This document shows, in pieces, positions 1-9,009 of a stretch of DNA of 26,730 bases (position 1 is the first letter of the stretch; every line of letters starts with the position of its first letter). This DNA is from a virus. Position numbers and translations under genes: made by a program. The notes under the pieces are model-generated. The model was given only the letters and a program-made list of their open reading frames with translations, made no database searches and was not told where the DNA came from. The DNA lies in the IMG/VR virus record IMGVR_UViG_3300042924_004399, positions 1-26,730 of that record; one strand, 5' to 3'.

Positions 1-650
1 GAGCCAGTCCATTCAAGGCTATACGTCAACTGGAAATATGGAGTTTGCACCGACGCCGTATATGTAGATGTTCCAGAGGTAATGCTAATAGTTTTGGTGG
101 TGTTGGCAATGGCAGAGATTGTCGCCGCAGAAACAGTCATTGCAGTAATAACGTTAAAGTTCACCCTGCCGTTGACGTCAAAGGAATCACCGAACACCTG
201 GTCGGTTCCCTCAACGCCGTCGGTCGAGTTAAAGATGGTCGTCTTTTGAACCGTGGCAAGGTTAGGGTTGATGGGGCTAACGCTGGCAAATGTAATCTGG
301 CTTAGTGGGGTCGTTACCTGATTCATTACTGCCTTGTAGTCAATGCCAGCAAAGACAGTCTCATACTCCGTAGCGTTGAAGTCGTTGATTACACCTGCGC
401 CAACAAACTCCCATCGTGGGGTGGCAATGCTGTCGTTCCATCGGGCAATCTCGTAGTGGCGCTCAAGAGGAACAAACTCGGAAATCTGTGGGTGGTCGTT
501 CTTCAGTGTCCAGAAGGCAGACCCAACATCGTTTGCGTTCTCTTCTACGCCAATGTCAGAGGCATCGTAGACAACTGCCTTCTGCGTTCCGCGCCAGCCG
601 CTGATCGAAAAGTCCCAGATCGTAAGGCGAAACTTTTTCTGATCGCTCAC
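1..650 (-). CDS. Tail hub / minor tail protein, N-terminal part (cut by window edge)
   Basis: An open frame runs from a GTG at 650-648 to the window edge, about 216 codons, so the C-terminus is missing. The GTG overlaps the TGA of the preceding tail gene by four bases (GTGA), which points to translational coupling. The protein begins SDQKKFRLTIWDFSISGWRG. A segment reading FWTLKNDHPQISEFVPLERH, followed by an alternating hydrophobic/polar stretch, resembles the start of siphovirus minor tail or hub proteins (Tal/gp27-like), which bind the Dit ring at the tail tip. Residues from about 150 on are rich in Thr, Ser, Ile and Val and probably beta. The position directly after a Dit-like gene supports the call. 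No peptidase or carbohydrate-binding domain can be judged because the gene is cut. Confidence 0.72.
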   Translation of the reverse strand, partial: MSDQKKFRLTIWDFSISGWRGTQKAVVYDASDIGVEENANDVGSAFWTLKNDHPQISEFVPLERHYEIARWNDSIATPRWEFVGAGVINDFNATEYETVFAGIDYKAVMNQVTTPLSQITFASVSPINPNLATVQKTTIFNSTDGVEGTDQVFGDSFDVNGRVNFNVITAMTVSAATISAIANTTKTISITSGTSTYTASVQTPYFQLTYSLEWTG

Positions 651-1543
651 AGCCACGCCTCATTGAAGCTGAATGTCCCAGTGACCGAGGCCATTGCGGA
701 CACCGTGATGACCGTTGCCCCATCAAGCAGATAGGGCATACTGGTCGTTCCAGTGGTGACCAAATCCATCCGCAGAGTAGTTCCAATTTTTACCGTCCGA
801 GCGTCGGAGTTGACGGTAATGGTTGAGGACGCTGGGAGCGTAATGACGCTCGTCCATGCGCTGGTGCTGATGGTTGCCGTTCGGCTGTCCGTCGCAGCAT
901 TCACAAAGACAAAGGTTGGGTACGCCACATAGTTGCCATTGTTGGTCAGCGTCGTGGTCGTTGCCGAAGATGAAGAAACGTTAATGGTTCCTGTGGTTGC
1001 CGTCTGGTTAGTCTTTCGTGGGTCTTTTGCCATGAGGGAAATAGCAGCCTTGGTGGAGATACCACGGTCTGTTGTCCGTGGAGTCACTAGGTCGTTGTTG
1101 AGGTTATAGGTTGGGATACTTGTTGGTCGAACCTTCATCCTCATATTGATGAACCCGCTGGTGTAGAGGCTAGTGCTTACTGTTGCCTGGTCAAAGTCCA
1201 ACGCACGAAACCCATCATCGCTCGTGGCGAATGACGGGTATGGTTGAAGCGACGAGTTGAGCGCGTTAAGCTTGTCGTAGAAGTCGGCAGATGACGAGCC
1301 GTACACCTGCACGATCATCTGGATCTGGCGGGTTCCAAGCAGGGCAATGTTGGCCTCTGCGCCGTCGCGCTGGGCAATAGAGTCCATGAAGCCGCTGACG
1401 CCAGCATTGGCATAGGCGACGCTCTCAAGCACATAGCCACTGAATGGCGTACCGACCGTGGGTGCGGTCGTGATGCTGTTGAGATTGAGATACGCTGAGG
1501 TCGCCGTACCAGTGGCGATCTTGATTTCCCTGTTGAAATCCAC
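647..1543 (-). CDS. Distal tail (Dit-like) structural protein
   Basis: This 298-residue protein probably forms part of the tail tip. The start is a GTG two bases after the TGA of the upstream adaptor gene, with an AAGGGAGG ribosome-binding site inside the end of that gene. Features of siphovirus Dit proteins are visible: an RDGAEANIALLGTRQIQM segment near residues 59-76, then a helix with DFYDKLNALNSSLQPYP, and a C-terminal half made of Thr/Ser-rich beta strands. The C-terminal half includes LTNNGNYVAYPTFVFVN and ends FSFNEAWL, like the beta-sandwich of tail-fold proteins. It is followed by a hub-like gene with a four-base overlap, the usual Dit-hub order. The family call rests on pattern, not on an alignment. 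Another tail or baseplate component is possible. Confidence 0.62.
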   Translation of the reverse strand: MDFNREIKIATGTATSAYLNLNSITTAPTVGTPFSGYVLESVAYANAGVSGFMDSIAQRDGAEANIALLGTRQIQMIVQVYGSSSADFYDKLNALNSSLQPYPSFATSDDGFRALDFDQATVSTSLYTSGFINMRMKVRPTSIPTYNLNNDLVTPRTTDRGISTKAAISLMAKDPRKTNQTATTGTINVSSSSATTTTLTNNGNYVAYPTFVFVNAATDSRTATISTSAWTSVITLPASSTITVNSDARTVKIGTTLRMDLVTTGTTSMPYLLDGATVITVSAMASVTGTFSFNEAWL

Positions 1544-1545
1544 GA

Positions 1546-2190
1546 TCAGCCTCCCTTACGGAATCTTCGAATGCGGTTCTTCTCTTGGCGCCATCGCTGC
1601 TGGGCAGCAAGGGCAAGGTTGTTCATCCCAAGGGCAGAGATGTCTGACGAGCCAGACGAGACCTGCCACTGCTGGTACTGCGCTCGGTCAAAGGTAAGCA
1701 TCGTGAGCGCCTCTGCCTCAACAAAGACCTTGACGGCGTTCTGCGCGGTCGTGTCTAGGTTGGTGATGGAGCTGGTCTGCGCGGTGTTGATCTGCGTCCA
1801 CGGACCATAGCCAACGATGTTGAGCGTACCCGTTCCCACCGCAAGGACGTAGCGGGTTGGGAGATACAAGATTTCTGCATGCGTCTCCCAACCCGAATCG
1901 GGACCATCGCCAGACGAGGGTCGAACCGTCTCACGATATTTCCCGCTGTTGTCATAAACATCAACGCGCACTGGCCACGTCACCGTGGTAAGCGCAACGC
2001 TAAATACCGAGCCGCTGATTGGCTGGGTGAAGGCGGTGGACTGGATTACTTCTGATTGGTAGACATCGCCAATGGCGTCAATGCCACGGTTGATGAGTTC
2101 ACCGAGTTGGCCATCCGACCACGTGGTCCCGTTAGGGTCACGTAGGGAGAGCCGCAGCGAAGTGAGTAGGCTGGAAAATGTGGTGCTCAT
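1546..2190 (-). CDS. Head-tail connector / adaptor protein
   Basis: This 214-residue protein starts at ATG 2190, which overlaps the TGA of the glycosyltransferase gene by four bases (ATGA). Its N-terminus has an amphipathic helical pattern, SSLLTSLRLSLRDPNG followed by WSDGQLGELINRGIDAIGDV, typical of head-completion and adaptor proteins that dock under the portal. The middle is beta-rich and includes a region around LPTRYVLAVGTGTLNIVGYG. A helical region with KVFVEAEALTMLTF follows, and the end is strongly basic (RWRQEKNRIRRFRKGG). The position after capsid and before the tail-tip genes fits a connector. The glycosyltransferase inserted between capsid and this gene is unusual. I do not recognise a precise family. 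Confidence 0.6.
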   Translation of the reverse strand: MSTTFSSLLTSLRLSLRDPNGTTWSDGQLGELINRGIDAIGDVYQSEVIQSTAFTQPISGSVFSVALTTVTWPVRVDVYDNSGKYRETVRPSSGDGPDSGWETHAEILYLPTRYVLAVGTGTLNIVGYGPWTQINTAQTSSITNLDTTAQNAVKVFVEAEALTMLTFDRAQYQQWQVSSGSSDISALGMNNLALAAQQRWRQEKNRIRRFRKGG

Positions 2191-3419
2191 GCGATCTTGG
2201 CTCCTTTGCCTTTATTCTCGGCTGCCCATTTGAAGGCGTCAGCCCATTCCTTTGCTCGATCTTTGTAGTGATATTCCTTTAGCACACGCTCACGCGCCGC
2301 ACCTGCGAGTTGTTCTCGTAGATCCTTGCTGCGTGTGAGCTTCTTCATTGCGTCGTACCATTCGCCGCGACCACGGGCAAGCATTCCGTCTACCCCTTCG
2401 CGGACCATTTGGTACGGACCATCGCCACGGAACCGCTCGCCAATGAAGGCGGCACCCGTCATGGCGTACTCAAGCCAGTGGAGTTCAGACTTGGCTTGGT
2501 CAAAGTCATCGCCCATCAGTGGGGCAATGCCGATGTCTGGGTGGGTATTGGCAAGGGTCTCGCAAAACTTCTGGATGCCCTCAACGTAGCCATACTGCTC
2601 TTGGAAGAACTGGGCTACGACTGATTCTGTTCCAGGATTTGTTCCGACAAAGACGGTCTGTAGTTCCTTGCGAAGGTCTGTCACTGCCTTGCCAGCGTAT
2701 CCGCCAGCAATCTTGTTGCGTGGTCCCTCTGGGTATCCAGCGTAGTCTCGGAGTCGAGCGGTGCTGCCGTAGTAGACAACCCGTGGCTTGTCCCCTGCTG
2801 GACGATCAACCGTTGGCTTGTACAAGTCGGGGTCAATGGCGTTTTTGATGACGCGGATATTGTCATTGAACCGTGCGTAACGCCGAGCAATGGTGCTGGT
2901 AGAGGTGGTGAGCAAATCGGCACGCTTGGCCATTGCCTCAATCATTGGGTACTCTGGTACTACATCTTTGATGTAGCCGTTCCACGGTCGGATGTTGAAG
3001 TGGTCATCGTCGGTCTCGTAGATGATTGCCTTGCCGTGCTTGGCGTACTGGAAGGTGGGCCAGAGGAGCCGCGTAATAAGGTCGCGCTCTTTCCAGCCGT
3101 GCTCATGCTGCATTGCCTCTGCGTAGGAGAAGGTCACGAATGGACACGCTTCATCCTTGCAGGAAATTGTGGTGTTGTAGTAGCGACGGAAGACGACGAC
3201 ATCTGCCCAGTCCACATCGGAAGTGTCAAAGTCCACAAGGCCTTTAGCCACTGCTTCGGGAAGGAGTAGTTTCTCCCCGCCCTCTTTGATCTTCATTCCG
3301 ACCTTGTTCAGACCGCGATACTCTACGCCGAGCTTCTTGAGTTCTTCGGTAAACTGGTGACCACGGAAGTAGGCACATGGCCCTTCCTCAACGTGTCCCC
3401 AAACTAGGACTTTCAGCAT
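2187..3419 (-). CDS. GT4-like glycosyltransferase
   Basis: This is a predicted sugar transferase of about 410 residues with a two-Rossmann (GT-B) pattern. The N-terminus MLKVLVWGHVEEGPCAYFRG is a typical first strand and glycine-rich loop. IIYETDDDHFNI and a segment ending VIKNAIDPDLYKP resemble conserved parts of family-4 enzymes. The C-terminal half has VVYYGST and a DIGIAPL segment, then an EYAMTGAAFIG stretch where the EX7E-type nucleotide-sugar region would lie. ATG 3419 is preferred over an in-frame GTG at 3446, because AAGAGGG lies five bases before the ATG and a small hairpin lies between the two. It is separated from the capsid gene by a terminator-like hairpin and overlaps the adaptor. 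Substrate is unknown; virion glycosylation or changing host surface sugars are both possible. Confidence 0.78.
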   Translation of the reverse strand: MLKVLVWGHVEEGPCAYFRGHQFTEELKKLGVEYRGLNKVGMKIKEGGEKLLLPEAVAKGLVDFDTSDVDWADVVVFRRYYNTTISCKDEACPFVTFSYAEAMQHEHGWKERDLITRLLWPTFQYAKHGKAIIYETDDDHFNIRPWNGYIKDVVPEYPMIEAMAKRADLLTTSTSTIARRYARFNDNIRVIKNAIDPDLYKPTVDRPAGDKPRVVYYGSTARLRDYAGYPEGPRNKIAGGYAGKAVTDLRKELQTVFVGTNPGTESVVAQFFQEQYGYVEGIQKFCETLANTHPDIGIAPLMGDDFDQAKSELHWLEYAMTGAAFIGERFRGDGPYQMVREGVDGMLARGRGEWYDAMKKLTRSKDLREQLAGAARERVLKEYHYKDRAKEWADAFKWAAENKGKGAKIA

Positions 3420-3460
3420 ATCGACCCTCTTGTGGCTAAGTGCCACCTTGACCCTTTTTG

Positions 3461-3480
3461 TGGCTCCTAGTGGCTCCTAG
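3461..3480. repeat. Tandem 10-bp direct repeat
   Basis: TGGCTCCTAG occurs twice back to back in the gap between the capsid gene and the glycosyltransferase. No function is visible. It sits 41 bases or more upstream of the chosen glycosyltransferase start and could be a binding site or simple slippage. Confidence 0.7.
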
Positions 3481-3508
3481 GTGCCTCTCCGTTGATTCTA
3501 GTGGGACT

Positions 3509-3537
3509 CCCCCACCCAGTCTAGGACTGAGTGGGGG
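3509..3537 (-). terminator. Terminator-like hairpin after the capsid gene
   Basis: Two 13-base arms (CCCCCACTCAGTC and GACTGGGTGGGGG on the minus strand) flank a three-base loop. On the minus-strand transcript the single non-Watson-Crick position is a G-U wobble, whereas on the plus strand it is an A-C mismatch. The structure therefore favours the capsid-gene strand. It lies 18 bases beyond the capsid stop. There is no clear U tract after it, so it may act as a partial terminator or as a 3' end stabiliser for the capsid message. Confidence 0.6.
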
Positions 3538-3555
3538 TATCGGCGTCCCGACCGA

Positions 3556-4527
3556 TTAGACTCCGACCGTGGCCTGGGTCTTGACGACGCGGTAACGGGC
3601 GCCTGCCTCATCGAGGAGGAGCGAACCGAAGCGCATCTTGTAACCCAACAGCGCCTTCTGTGCGAGTGGGTCGGTGTGGTCGCCACCAGGGGCTACGAAG
3701 TAGCTCTGGAGGGTCTGGCTGTCGCCAATTGCGTAGGCGTCAGGGCCAAGGAACAGAGCGGCGTACACGTTGCCAGCCGAAGCGCCAGCGGTCGTGTAGA
3801 CCTTGGCGTCCGAAGACACGATGAAACGCACGCCAGCGAACATACCAATCTCGCCCGTGAGCAGGTTGGTGTTGTCCACGTACTTGCGCGACTCAATCCA
3901 ACCGTTTACGGCGGTATCGCTGATCAAGTCATACTCCTGTGAAGGATGGATGATTGCGCGATACGTGCCATCAGCGAACTGAGGAACGTTGGCACCCTTG
4001 AGTCGAGCAACGATCTGCTTGACGAAGGAGCCATTGAGGAGACCAGCAGCAGCAACGGAGCTGTTAGCGGCGTTCTGGGTGAGGGTGCCCGATGCAGTTG
4101 CACCGAAGACCGCAGCGGTTGCCGCGTTCGAGTGCAGGTTGTCACGGACGATCTGGTCCATTGAGCGAACTGCCTGATACGCCACGCGCTCAGCAGCGAT
4201 GCTGATGAGGTCATGTGGCGAGTCAATGTTGGCAAGGTCCGAGATCGCAACCGTCGAACCGTACTGCGTAGCAGTGAAGTACTCGGATGAAATCGTCAGA
4301 GCCTGGTCAACAGGCGGGGCGCCTTCCGTCAGCGGGGTCGTGTTGACGCCAAGGTCAGCATAACGAGCGTAGCGGAGGGTGTTCGTGCCCTTGATGAAGC
4401 GAGCAGGGACATAAAGCCCTGGCATCGCGTGAACAGCACGTGCGCGCAGTTCCTCTAGAGCGCGTGCAGAAACAAGTTCCTGTACGAGATCAGAGAAACC
4501 CGACGTGCTGGTAGTTGTGGTAGCCAT
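3556..4527 (-). CDS. Major capsid protein, N4-gp56-like (HK97 fold)
   Basis: This 323-residue protein should form the icosahedral shell. The start is ATG 4527 with a strong GGAAGGAG site seven bases before it, the best ribosome-binding site in the left arm and fitting a highly expressed gene. After a Thr/Ser-rich N-terminus there is an N-arm helix (VQELVSARALEELRARAVHA). Then comes LTEGAPPVDQALTISSEYFT followed by QYGSTVAISDLANID, the pattern of the N4-gp56 capsid family. Later segments include YRAIIHPSQEYDLI and GMFAGVRFIVSSDA, typical of the A-domain strand region, and a C-terminal YKMRFGSLLLDEAGARYRVV. The gene follows the scaffold by 14 bases and precedes a hairpin. Length is normal for the family. 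Confidence 0.85.
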   Translation of the reverse strand: MATTTTSTSGFSDLVQELVSARALEELRARAVHAMPGLYVPARFIKGTNTLRYARYADLGVNTTPLTEGAPPVDQALTISSEYFTATQYGSTVAISDLANIDSPHDLISIAAERVAYQAVRSMDQIVRDNLHSNAATAAVFGATASGTLTQNAANSSVAAAGLLNGSFVKQIVARLKGANVPQFADGTYRAIIHPSQEYDLISDTAVNGWIESRKYVDNTNLLTGEIGMFAGVRFIVSSDAKVYTTAGASAGNVYAALFLGPDAYAIGDSQTLQSYFVAPGGDHTDPLAQKALLGYKMRFGSLLLDEAGARYRVVKTQATVGV

Positions 4528-4541
4528 GAAGCTACTCCTTC

Positions 4542-5099
4542 CTAATCAGCGAATGGATTACCCAGATTCCTGAGCTTCTCAGAGATGCCCTTAGAATCTG
4601 GCTTAGTAATTGGCGCAGCGGTTGCCCGACGCGCATTGTTTGGATCAACGATGGCGGGTGCCGTCTCGACCTGTTCCTTGGATGATGCAGCATCTCGGAT
4701 GAACTTCTCTAGCGCAGCAGCGCGAGAGGTCTCATCAAGACCACTGGTATCCTTGTTGAACTGGTAAGCGAGAGGGAATTCCCGCGCTAATCGCTCCTCC
4801 TTTGCGGACTGCTCGGCAGCAGCGGCCTTTGACTCCAGTTCTCGAATCTTGGCTTGCGCCTTCTCGAACTCCGTCATCTGAGCCTGCTCCTGCTCCGCCT
4901 TCCAGCGAGAGAGTTCCTCTGCCTTGGACTTGATATCATCAAGTTCCTTCTTAGCAGCGGTGAGCGCCTGATCCTTGCCTGCTAGACGCTTCTTCCAAGT
5001 GGCGACATCACCGTCGTTCTCAGTGGGCACAGTAGCTACCTCTGGGGCAACTACCTCAGCCGACTGGTCCACGACGCTGTTCACGACTTCTTCAGCCAC
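4542..5099 (-). CDS. Capsid scaffolding protein
   Basis: This is an acidic, helical protein of about 185 residues. The frame extends upstream to a GTG at 5126, but the better start is GTG 5099, since AAGGAG at 5113-5108 lies eight bases before it. The N-terminal 35 residues are acidic and disordered-looking. A long charged coiled coil follows, from about WKKRLAGKDQALTAAKKEL to EQSAKEERLAREF. The C-terminal part is more basic and ends SEKLRNLGNPFAD, where capsid binding usually occurs. Position immediately upstream of the major capsid gene, size and composition all match scaffolds, which fill the procapsid and leave before DNA packaging. No protease domain is seen, so it is probably released intact or cut by another enzyme. 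Confidence 0.78.
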   Translation of the reverse strand: MAEEVVNSVVDQSAEVVAPEVATVPTENDGDVATWKKRLAGKDQALTAAKKELDDIKSKAEELSRWKAEQEQAQMTEFEKAQAKIRELESKAAAAEQSAKEERLAREFPLAYQFNKDTSGLDETSRAAALEKFIRDAASSKEQVETAPAIVDPNNARRATAAPITKPDSKGISEKLRNLGNPFAD

Positions 5100-5124
5100 A
5101 GCATTTTCTCCTTCTTTACAACCC

Positions 5125-5146
5125 ACCCCAACACAGTGTCAGGGGT
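5125..5146 (-). other. Weak hairpin before the scaffold gene
   Basis: In the 55-base gap between the 1284-residue gene and the scaffold, ACCCC and GGGGT arms plus an inner CAC/GTG pairing form an imperfect stem with a small internal loop. There is no U tract on the minus strand. It may modulate read-through into the scaffold and capsid genes, or do nothing. Confidence 0.3.
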
Positions 5147-5154
5147 TTATTTTC

Positions 5155-8100
5155 TTAATTACCGCGCAGGCTCAAGACTGCTTCCTGAATATCCTGTGCG
5201 CTTGATTGAATAAAATCGCTAACGCCTTGATTGACATTTGTTGTATCCTGCACTGCCTGAAGCCCTTCAAGCATTGTGCGACCCTGACCAAGAACCGTAC
5301 CGCGACCCAACTGGGCAACTGTCTCAGTGAGCACTGGCGCAATTTGTCCAGGTGTAAGTGCCTGACCACGGAGGGCTGGCTGGATAAATCCACGACGCAG
5401 CCACGATGGACCAGAGAAGCCCATGTTGTCTGGCGTTGCAGGGAGCAACGTCGAGAACACATAAAGAAGCGCATCGTTCTGAAGCAACTTGTCCAATAGC
5501 GTCTCATCGCTATTTGTGCGGTTGTTGGCATACTCTAGGAAGTTTTGATAATACTCATAGCCAAGTCCTGGCATTACCACTCTTCCCTTGCCAAATGGGA
5601 ATGGAGTCACAAACATCAGACGCATAATCATTGGAATGGCCTTCTGCGTCATGTAGGAGTACGGATAGATGCCAAGGAATGGGTGGTTGAGGCTGCGCTC
5701 AAGCCAGGTGCGCTGGCTGGCAAAATACTGCGCCTTATCCGCAGCTCGGCTTCCCTTGAGGATTGCTACCTCATAGGCACCAACAACGGCATCAGCAAGA
5801 GCCTGTGCCTCTTCTGCGCCCATCTTTCCAACCAGTTCCTTGGAGACAAGGCCGCGAACCTTTGCCCCAGTTTCGGCAACATACTCCGCCAATCGGATTG
5901 GGTCGGAGTGAATCATGTATTCTTCTAGGAGAAGTTGTACTGCGCCCTTAGCGTCAGAAACGCCGTAGTGGATTGCCAGTTCTTCCAGTTTTCCTGGTGC
6001 CGCACGGTTGAGAAGGTCAACGAACTCATCGGCAGCAAACTTGTCCGACATAATGTCTCGTGCGATTTCCTTCTCAGATCGAACACGCTGAACAGAGAGC
6101 AAATCTTTTGACGGAAGCCATCCCTTAATCTTTTGCTCAACGCGACCCTTGAATGTCGTTGCCGTCTCAACGGCGGCGGCAGTATTGCGGTTAGCACGAG
6201 AGGCTAGGTACAACTGCCCGTCGGCAATCTCACGGTTGACATTGCGTGGGTCAAGGTATGCTCGACGAAGCGTTGAGCCAGTGATCTCCTGAGAGAACTC
6301 ACTAGCAGCTTCCTTTTTAATGCCGTAGATAATTTTCTGTGTTGCCGTCTCAATGCGCTCAAGGACCAAGTTGAAGAATGGGTTGAGGGAACCGAAGCGA
6401 ACCTCTGGGTAAATCTTGTCGGTTAGTAGAGTAATCGCTGGGAACACCGCCTTGACGCGGCCAGTGAACCCACTTGTGAGACCAGCGGAAGAAAGGTCTC
6501 CAGCGGCAGCTTCAAGCACTTCCTTGAAAGCGGTGCTGCCCTTGTCCAGAATCTTACCATAATCATCGCCCATTTCCTGTCGGAAGATGCGCTCTAGTTC
6601 GTTGCTGTCGGCAAGCAGTGCCTTTGCCTGCACGCCTTTACGAGCGGCAAGGTTATTGACCTCAGCCAAGATGCGGCGAGCCTTGTTGACAGAGATGCCG
6701 TACTGCCCAACCATGCGCGTGACGAATCGTTCCGCCACGACATTCTTGGTAACCTCTGCGCCGAATGGTCGAGATACACGATCAAAGATGCGACCAAGGC
6801 GGCTTGGACGAAGCGCAACCCCAGCGTTGTCAATGGCGTCAATAGCCACGTGGTCAATCGTATCGGCAAATGGCATCGTCATCTCAATGAACTTCTCATT
6901 GCCAAAGTGGTCTGTCGCTAGTGTGGTGACGCGAGAAATGTCGTCCTTTGGAGCAACGCCAAGGCGATAGCCCATTGCGACGAGTTCCTCCTCAAGTGCG
7001 GCAACCTGACGAACTGCGTCATCGCTAACGGCCTCAGCAGCAATGCGTGCTCGCTGTGACTTGCTCAGTTCACGGACCGTAAGGTTTGGAGCCCTGTTAA
7101 GAAATTCAAAAATCTCATCGTAGGTATGAAGTCCGTTGGTGCCAAACTGAGCCGCAAACTCATCGTACCCCTGAACCAATCGGTCAGCCTCTGCCTTTAG
7201 TTCAACCTTCACTGCCTTCTGCGTGGCAGTGTCGCCATCCTTGGCAGCCTGCTTCAACTGCGCCTTCAAGCCGTCAACGCGCTTGATGGTCGCCTCAGCC
7301 TCTGCCCTTGTTAGGCTGCGCTGTGAGGTGATGGTCAACTTGGCAAACGGGTCTCCCTTTGGGAAGAGGCTGCGAACAGCGGCGAGCTTGCGTGCTGCCT
7401 GACCGAAGTTTGCACCACGAGCCATAGCAAGGATATCTGTCAATGCACGAGTATCCCCAGCGTGCTTGGCAAACTGACGCTGGGCAACGGTAAGAGCCTG
7501 CTCTGGGCTAAGACCAAATCCGTTGACTAGGTACTTGGTCAACTCCTGAACGCCAAGGACTGGATCTGCGGCAAGAGCAACTACATCGTTCTTTGCCTCA
7601 AAGAGGACGCGAGTCATCTCTTCGGTAGCCAATCGAGAATCTGCCTTGACGCGCACATCGGCAACCATCTTCATAGATGCGCCCTTATTGGCAACTGTCC
7701 AGTTGGCGTGCCTGCTCGCAAGGGAGTCTACAATGCTGCGAATCTCAGGATCTTTGACCAACTCATCTAGTCGCTTAATTCCAACCTTTTCTTCAACCTT
7801 TGCGGCAAGCGTTGTAATGTCTGCATCATCAAGGCCAATGCGCTTGAGCAGTGAGACCATATCTCCATCGCCATAGACTTCAGTGGCAAGCACTTCGTCT
7901 ACGCTCTTGCCCTTGCTCAGGTCATCCCAGAAGCGGTGGACAATCGTATTGGCAAGGTCTTCTGAGCCAGAGCGTCGGATTGCGGTCACGGCACGAACGG
8001 CACCAGACTTTACCGCGTTCATTGAGGTTACGGCAAAGTTCCGCAGACCGCGATCTGCAACATCCGCACCGCCAGCAGCAGCAACATCATCCATAAATCC

Positions 8101-9009
8101 GCCAAGCGTCTTCATATTGTAGACCTTTGGCGTTGCAGCAACGACCTCTTTTGCCAGCGTAGAGGTAAACATCTGTGGTCGCCACGATAGCGTCTTCACC
8201 GTAGCGTCATGGACCTTCCCAGCCCATCCCCACGTGCTGAGAAATGCGTCTGCCTCTGCCTTTGCAGCGACGCCAACGACCCCCTCAAGTGCAGCTTGCT
8301 TTGAAATTCGAGCAAAGACCGAAGCCTGCTTGCCCATCTTGGCAGCATAGCCAACACCAGGGGCAATGAGGTTGATTGGGTCCAGGAGCAACGACCAGCC
8401 AAGATTGGCAAGGCCGTTCTCGCTATACCCAGCATTGGTTGTGGCGAGATGTTCGGCAGCCTGCTCAAGAGAGGCGCCGCCCTGCACCATTGCCATAACT
8501 TCTTTGGGAGCTGCGCCAAAGATACCAGAGATAAGATCCTGCCTACCAGTCTGCGTGTTTTGGATGCGCGCTTCGGCAACCTTCTGCTCCACAAATCGAC
8601 CAGGAGCAGAGATGACGTCAAGACCGCGAGCAAGCGGTGTGCCAACAACCTCTAGGGCGCTGACTGCCGCCTGAGCCAAGTTAGACTCACCAATGCGAAT
8701 GCCCTCTAGTGCGCTTACGCCCTGACCGATGGTTGCATCAGCGATAGATCCAACAAATCCAATGAGCGGCTTGGTAATGCCGCCGACAAATGGAAGGTTT
8801 TCCGCAACAGATACTAAGCCCTTGCCCACTCCAATAAAGCCAGCATTGACATCGCCAATGGACTTCTGGATAGACTTTGACGGATCGGCAATGCTCACCT
8901 GGATTCGACCAGCAGACTGAACTGCCTTTGCCGAAGCCCCAGGTTGGGCAATAGAGGCTGCTTTCGTTGTCCCAACTCGCGCCGACGGCGTGTCAAACAT
9001 ATTTGGCAT
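5155..9009 (-). CDS. Very large virion protein (probable internal/ejection protein)
   Basis: This 1284-residue protein has no catalytic motif I can name. ATG 9009 overlaps the previous TAA (TAATG). The N-terminal 200 residues are rich in Gly, Ala and Val with hydrophobic helices (GLVSVAENLPFVGG, GWSLLLDPINLIAPGVGYAA). The middle is a long alpha-helical, charged region. The C-terminal third contains LNPFFNLVLERIETATQKII and LNHPFLGIYPYSYMTQKAIP followed by hydrophobic Phe/Pro segments. A similar NHP...YP.SYM pattern is familiar from large structural proteins of other phages, from memory only. Location between portal and scaffold, length and hydrophobic ends suggest an internal or ejection protein that crosses the host membrane. 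A tape measure is the main alternative, though it would lie on the wrong side of the capsid gene. Confidence 0.55.
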   Translation of the reverse strand: MPNMFDTPSARVGTTKAASIAQPGASAKAVQSAGRIQVSIADPSKSIQKSIGDVNAGFIGVGKGLVSVAENLPFVGGITKPLIGFVGSIADATIGQGVSALEGIRIGESNLAQAAVSALEVVGTPLARGLDVISAPGRFVEQKVAEARIQNTQTGRQDLISGIFGAAPKEVMAMVQGGASLEQAAEHLATTNAGYSENGLANLGWSLLLDPINLIAPGVGYAAKMGKQASVFARISKQAALEGVVGVAAKAEADAFLSTWGWAGKVHDATVKTLSWRPQMFTSTLAKEVVAATPKVYNMKTLGGFMDDVAAAGGADVADRGLRNFAVTSMNAVKSGAVRAVTAIRRSGSEDLANTIVHRFWDDLSKGKSVDEVLATEVYGDGDMVSLLKRIGLDDADITTLAAKVEEKVGIKRLDELVKDPEIRSIVDSLASRHANWTVANKGASMKMVADVRVKADSRLATEEMTRVLFEAKNDVVALAADPVLGVQELTKYLVNGFGLSPEQALTVAQRQFAKHAGDTRALTDILAMARGANFGQAARKLAAVRSLFPKGDPFAKLTITSQRSLTRAEAEATIKRVDGLKAQLKQAAKDGDTATQKAVKVELKAEADRLVQGYDEFAAQFGTNGLHTYDEIFEFLNRAPNLTVRELSKSQRARIAAEAVSDDAVRQVAALEEELVAMGYRLGVAPKDDISRVTTLATDHFGNEKFIEMTMPFADTIDHVAIDAIDNAGVALRPSRLGRIFDRVSRPFGAEVTKNVVAERFVTRMVGQYGISVNKARRILAEVNNLAARKGVQAKALLADSNELERIFRQEMGDDYGKILDKGSTAFKEVLEAAAGDLSSAGLTSGFTGRVKAVFPAITLLTDKIYPEVRFGSLNPFFNLVLERIETATQKIIYGIKKEAASEFSQEITGSTLRRAYLDPRNVNREIADGQLYLASRANRNTAAAVETATTFKGRVEQKIKGWLPSKDLLSVQRVRSEKEIARDIMSDKFAADEFVDLLNRAAPGKLEELAIHYGVSDAKGAVQLLLEEYMIHSDPIRLAEYVAETGAKVRGLVSKELVGKMGAEEAQALADAVVGAYEVAILKGSRAADKAQYFASQRTWLERSLNHPFLGIYPYSYMTQKAIPMIMRLMFVTPFPFGKGRVVMPGLGYEYYQNFLEYANNRTNSDETLLDKLLQNDALLYVFSTLLPATPDNMGFSGPSWLRRGFIQPALRGQALTPGQIAPVLTETVAQLGRGTVLGQGRTMLEGLQAVQDTTNVNQGVSDFIQSSAQDIQEAVLSLRGN

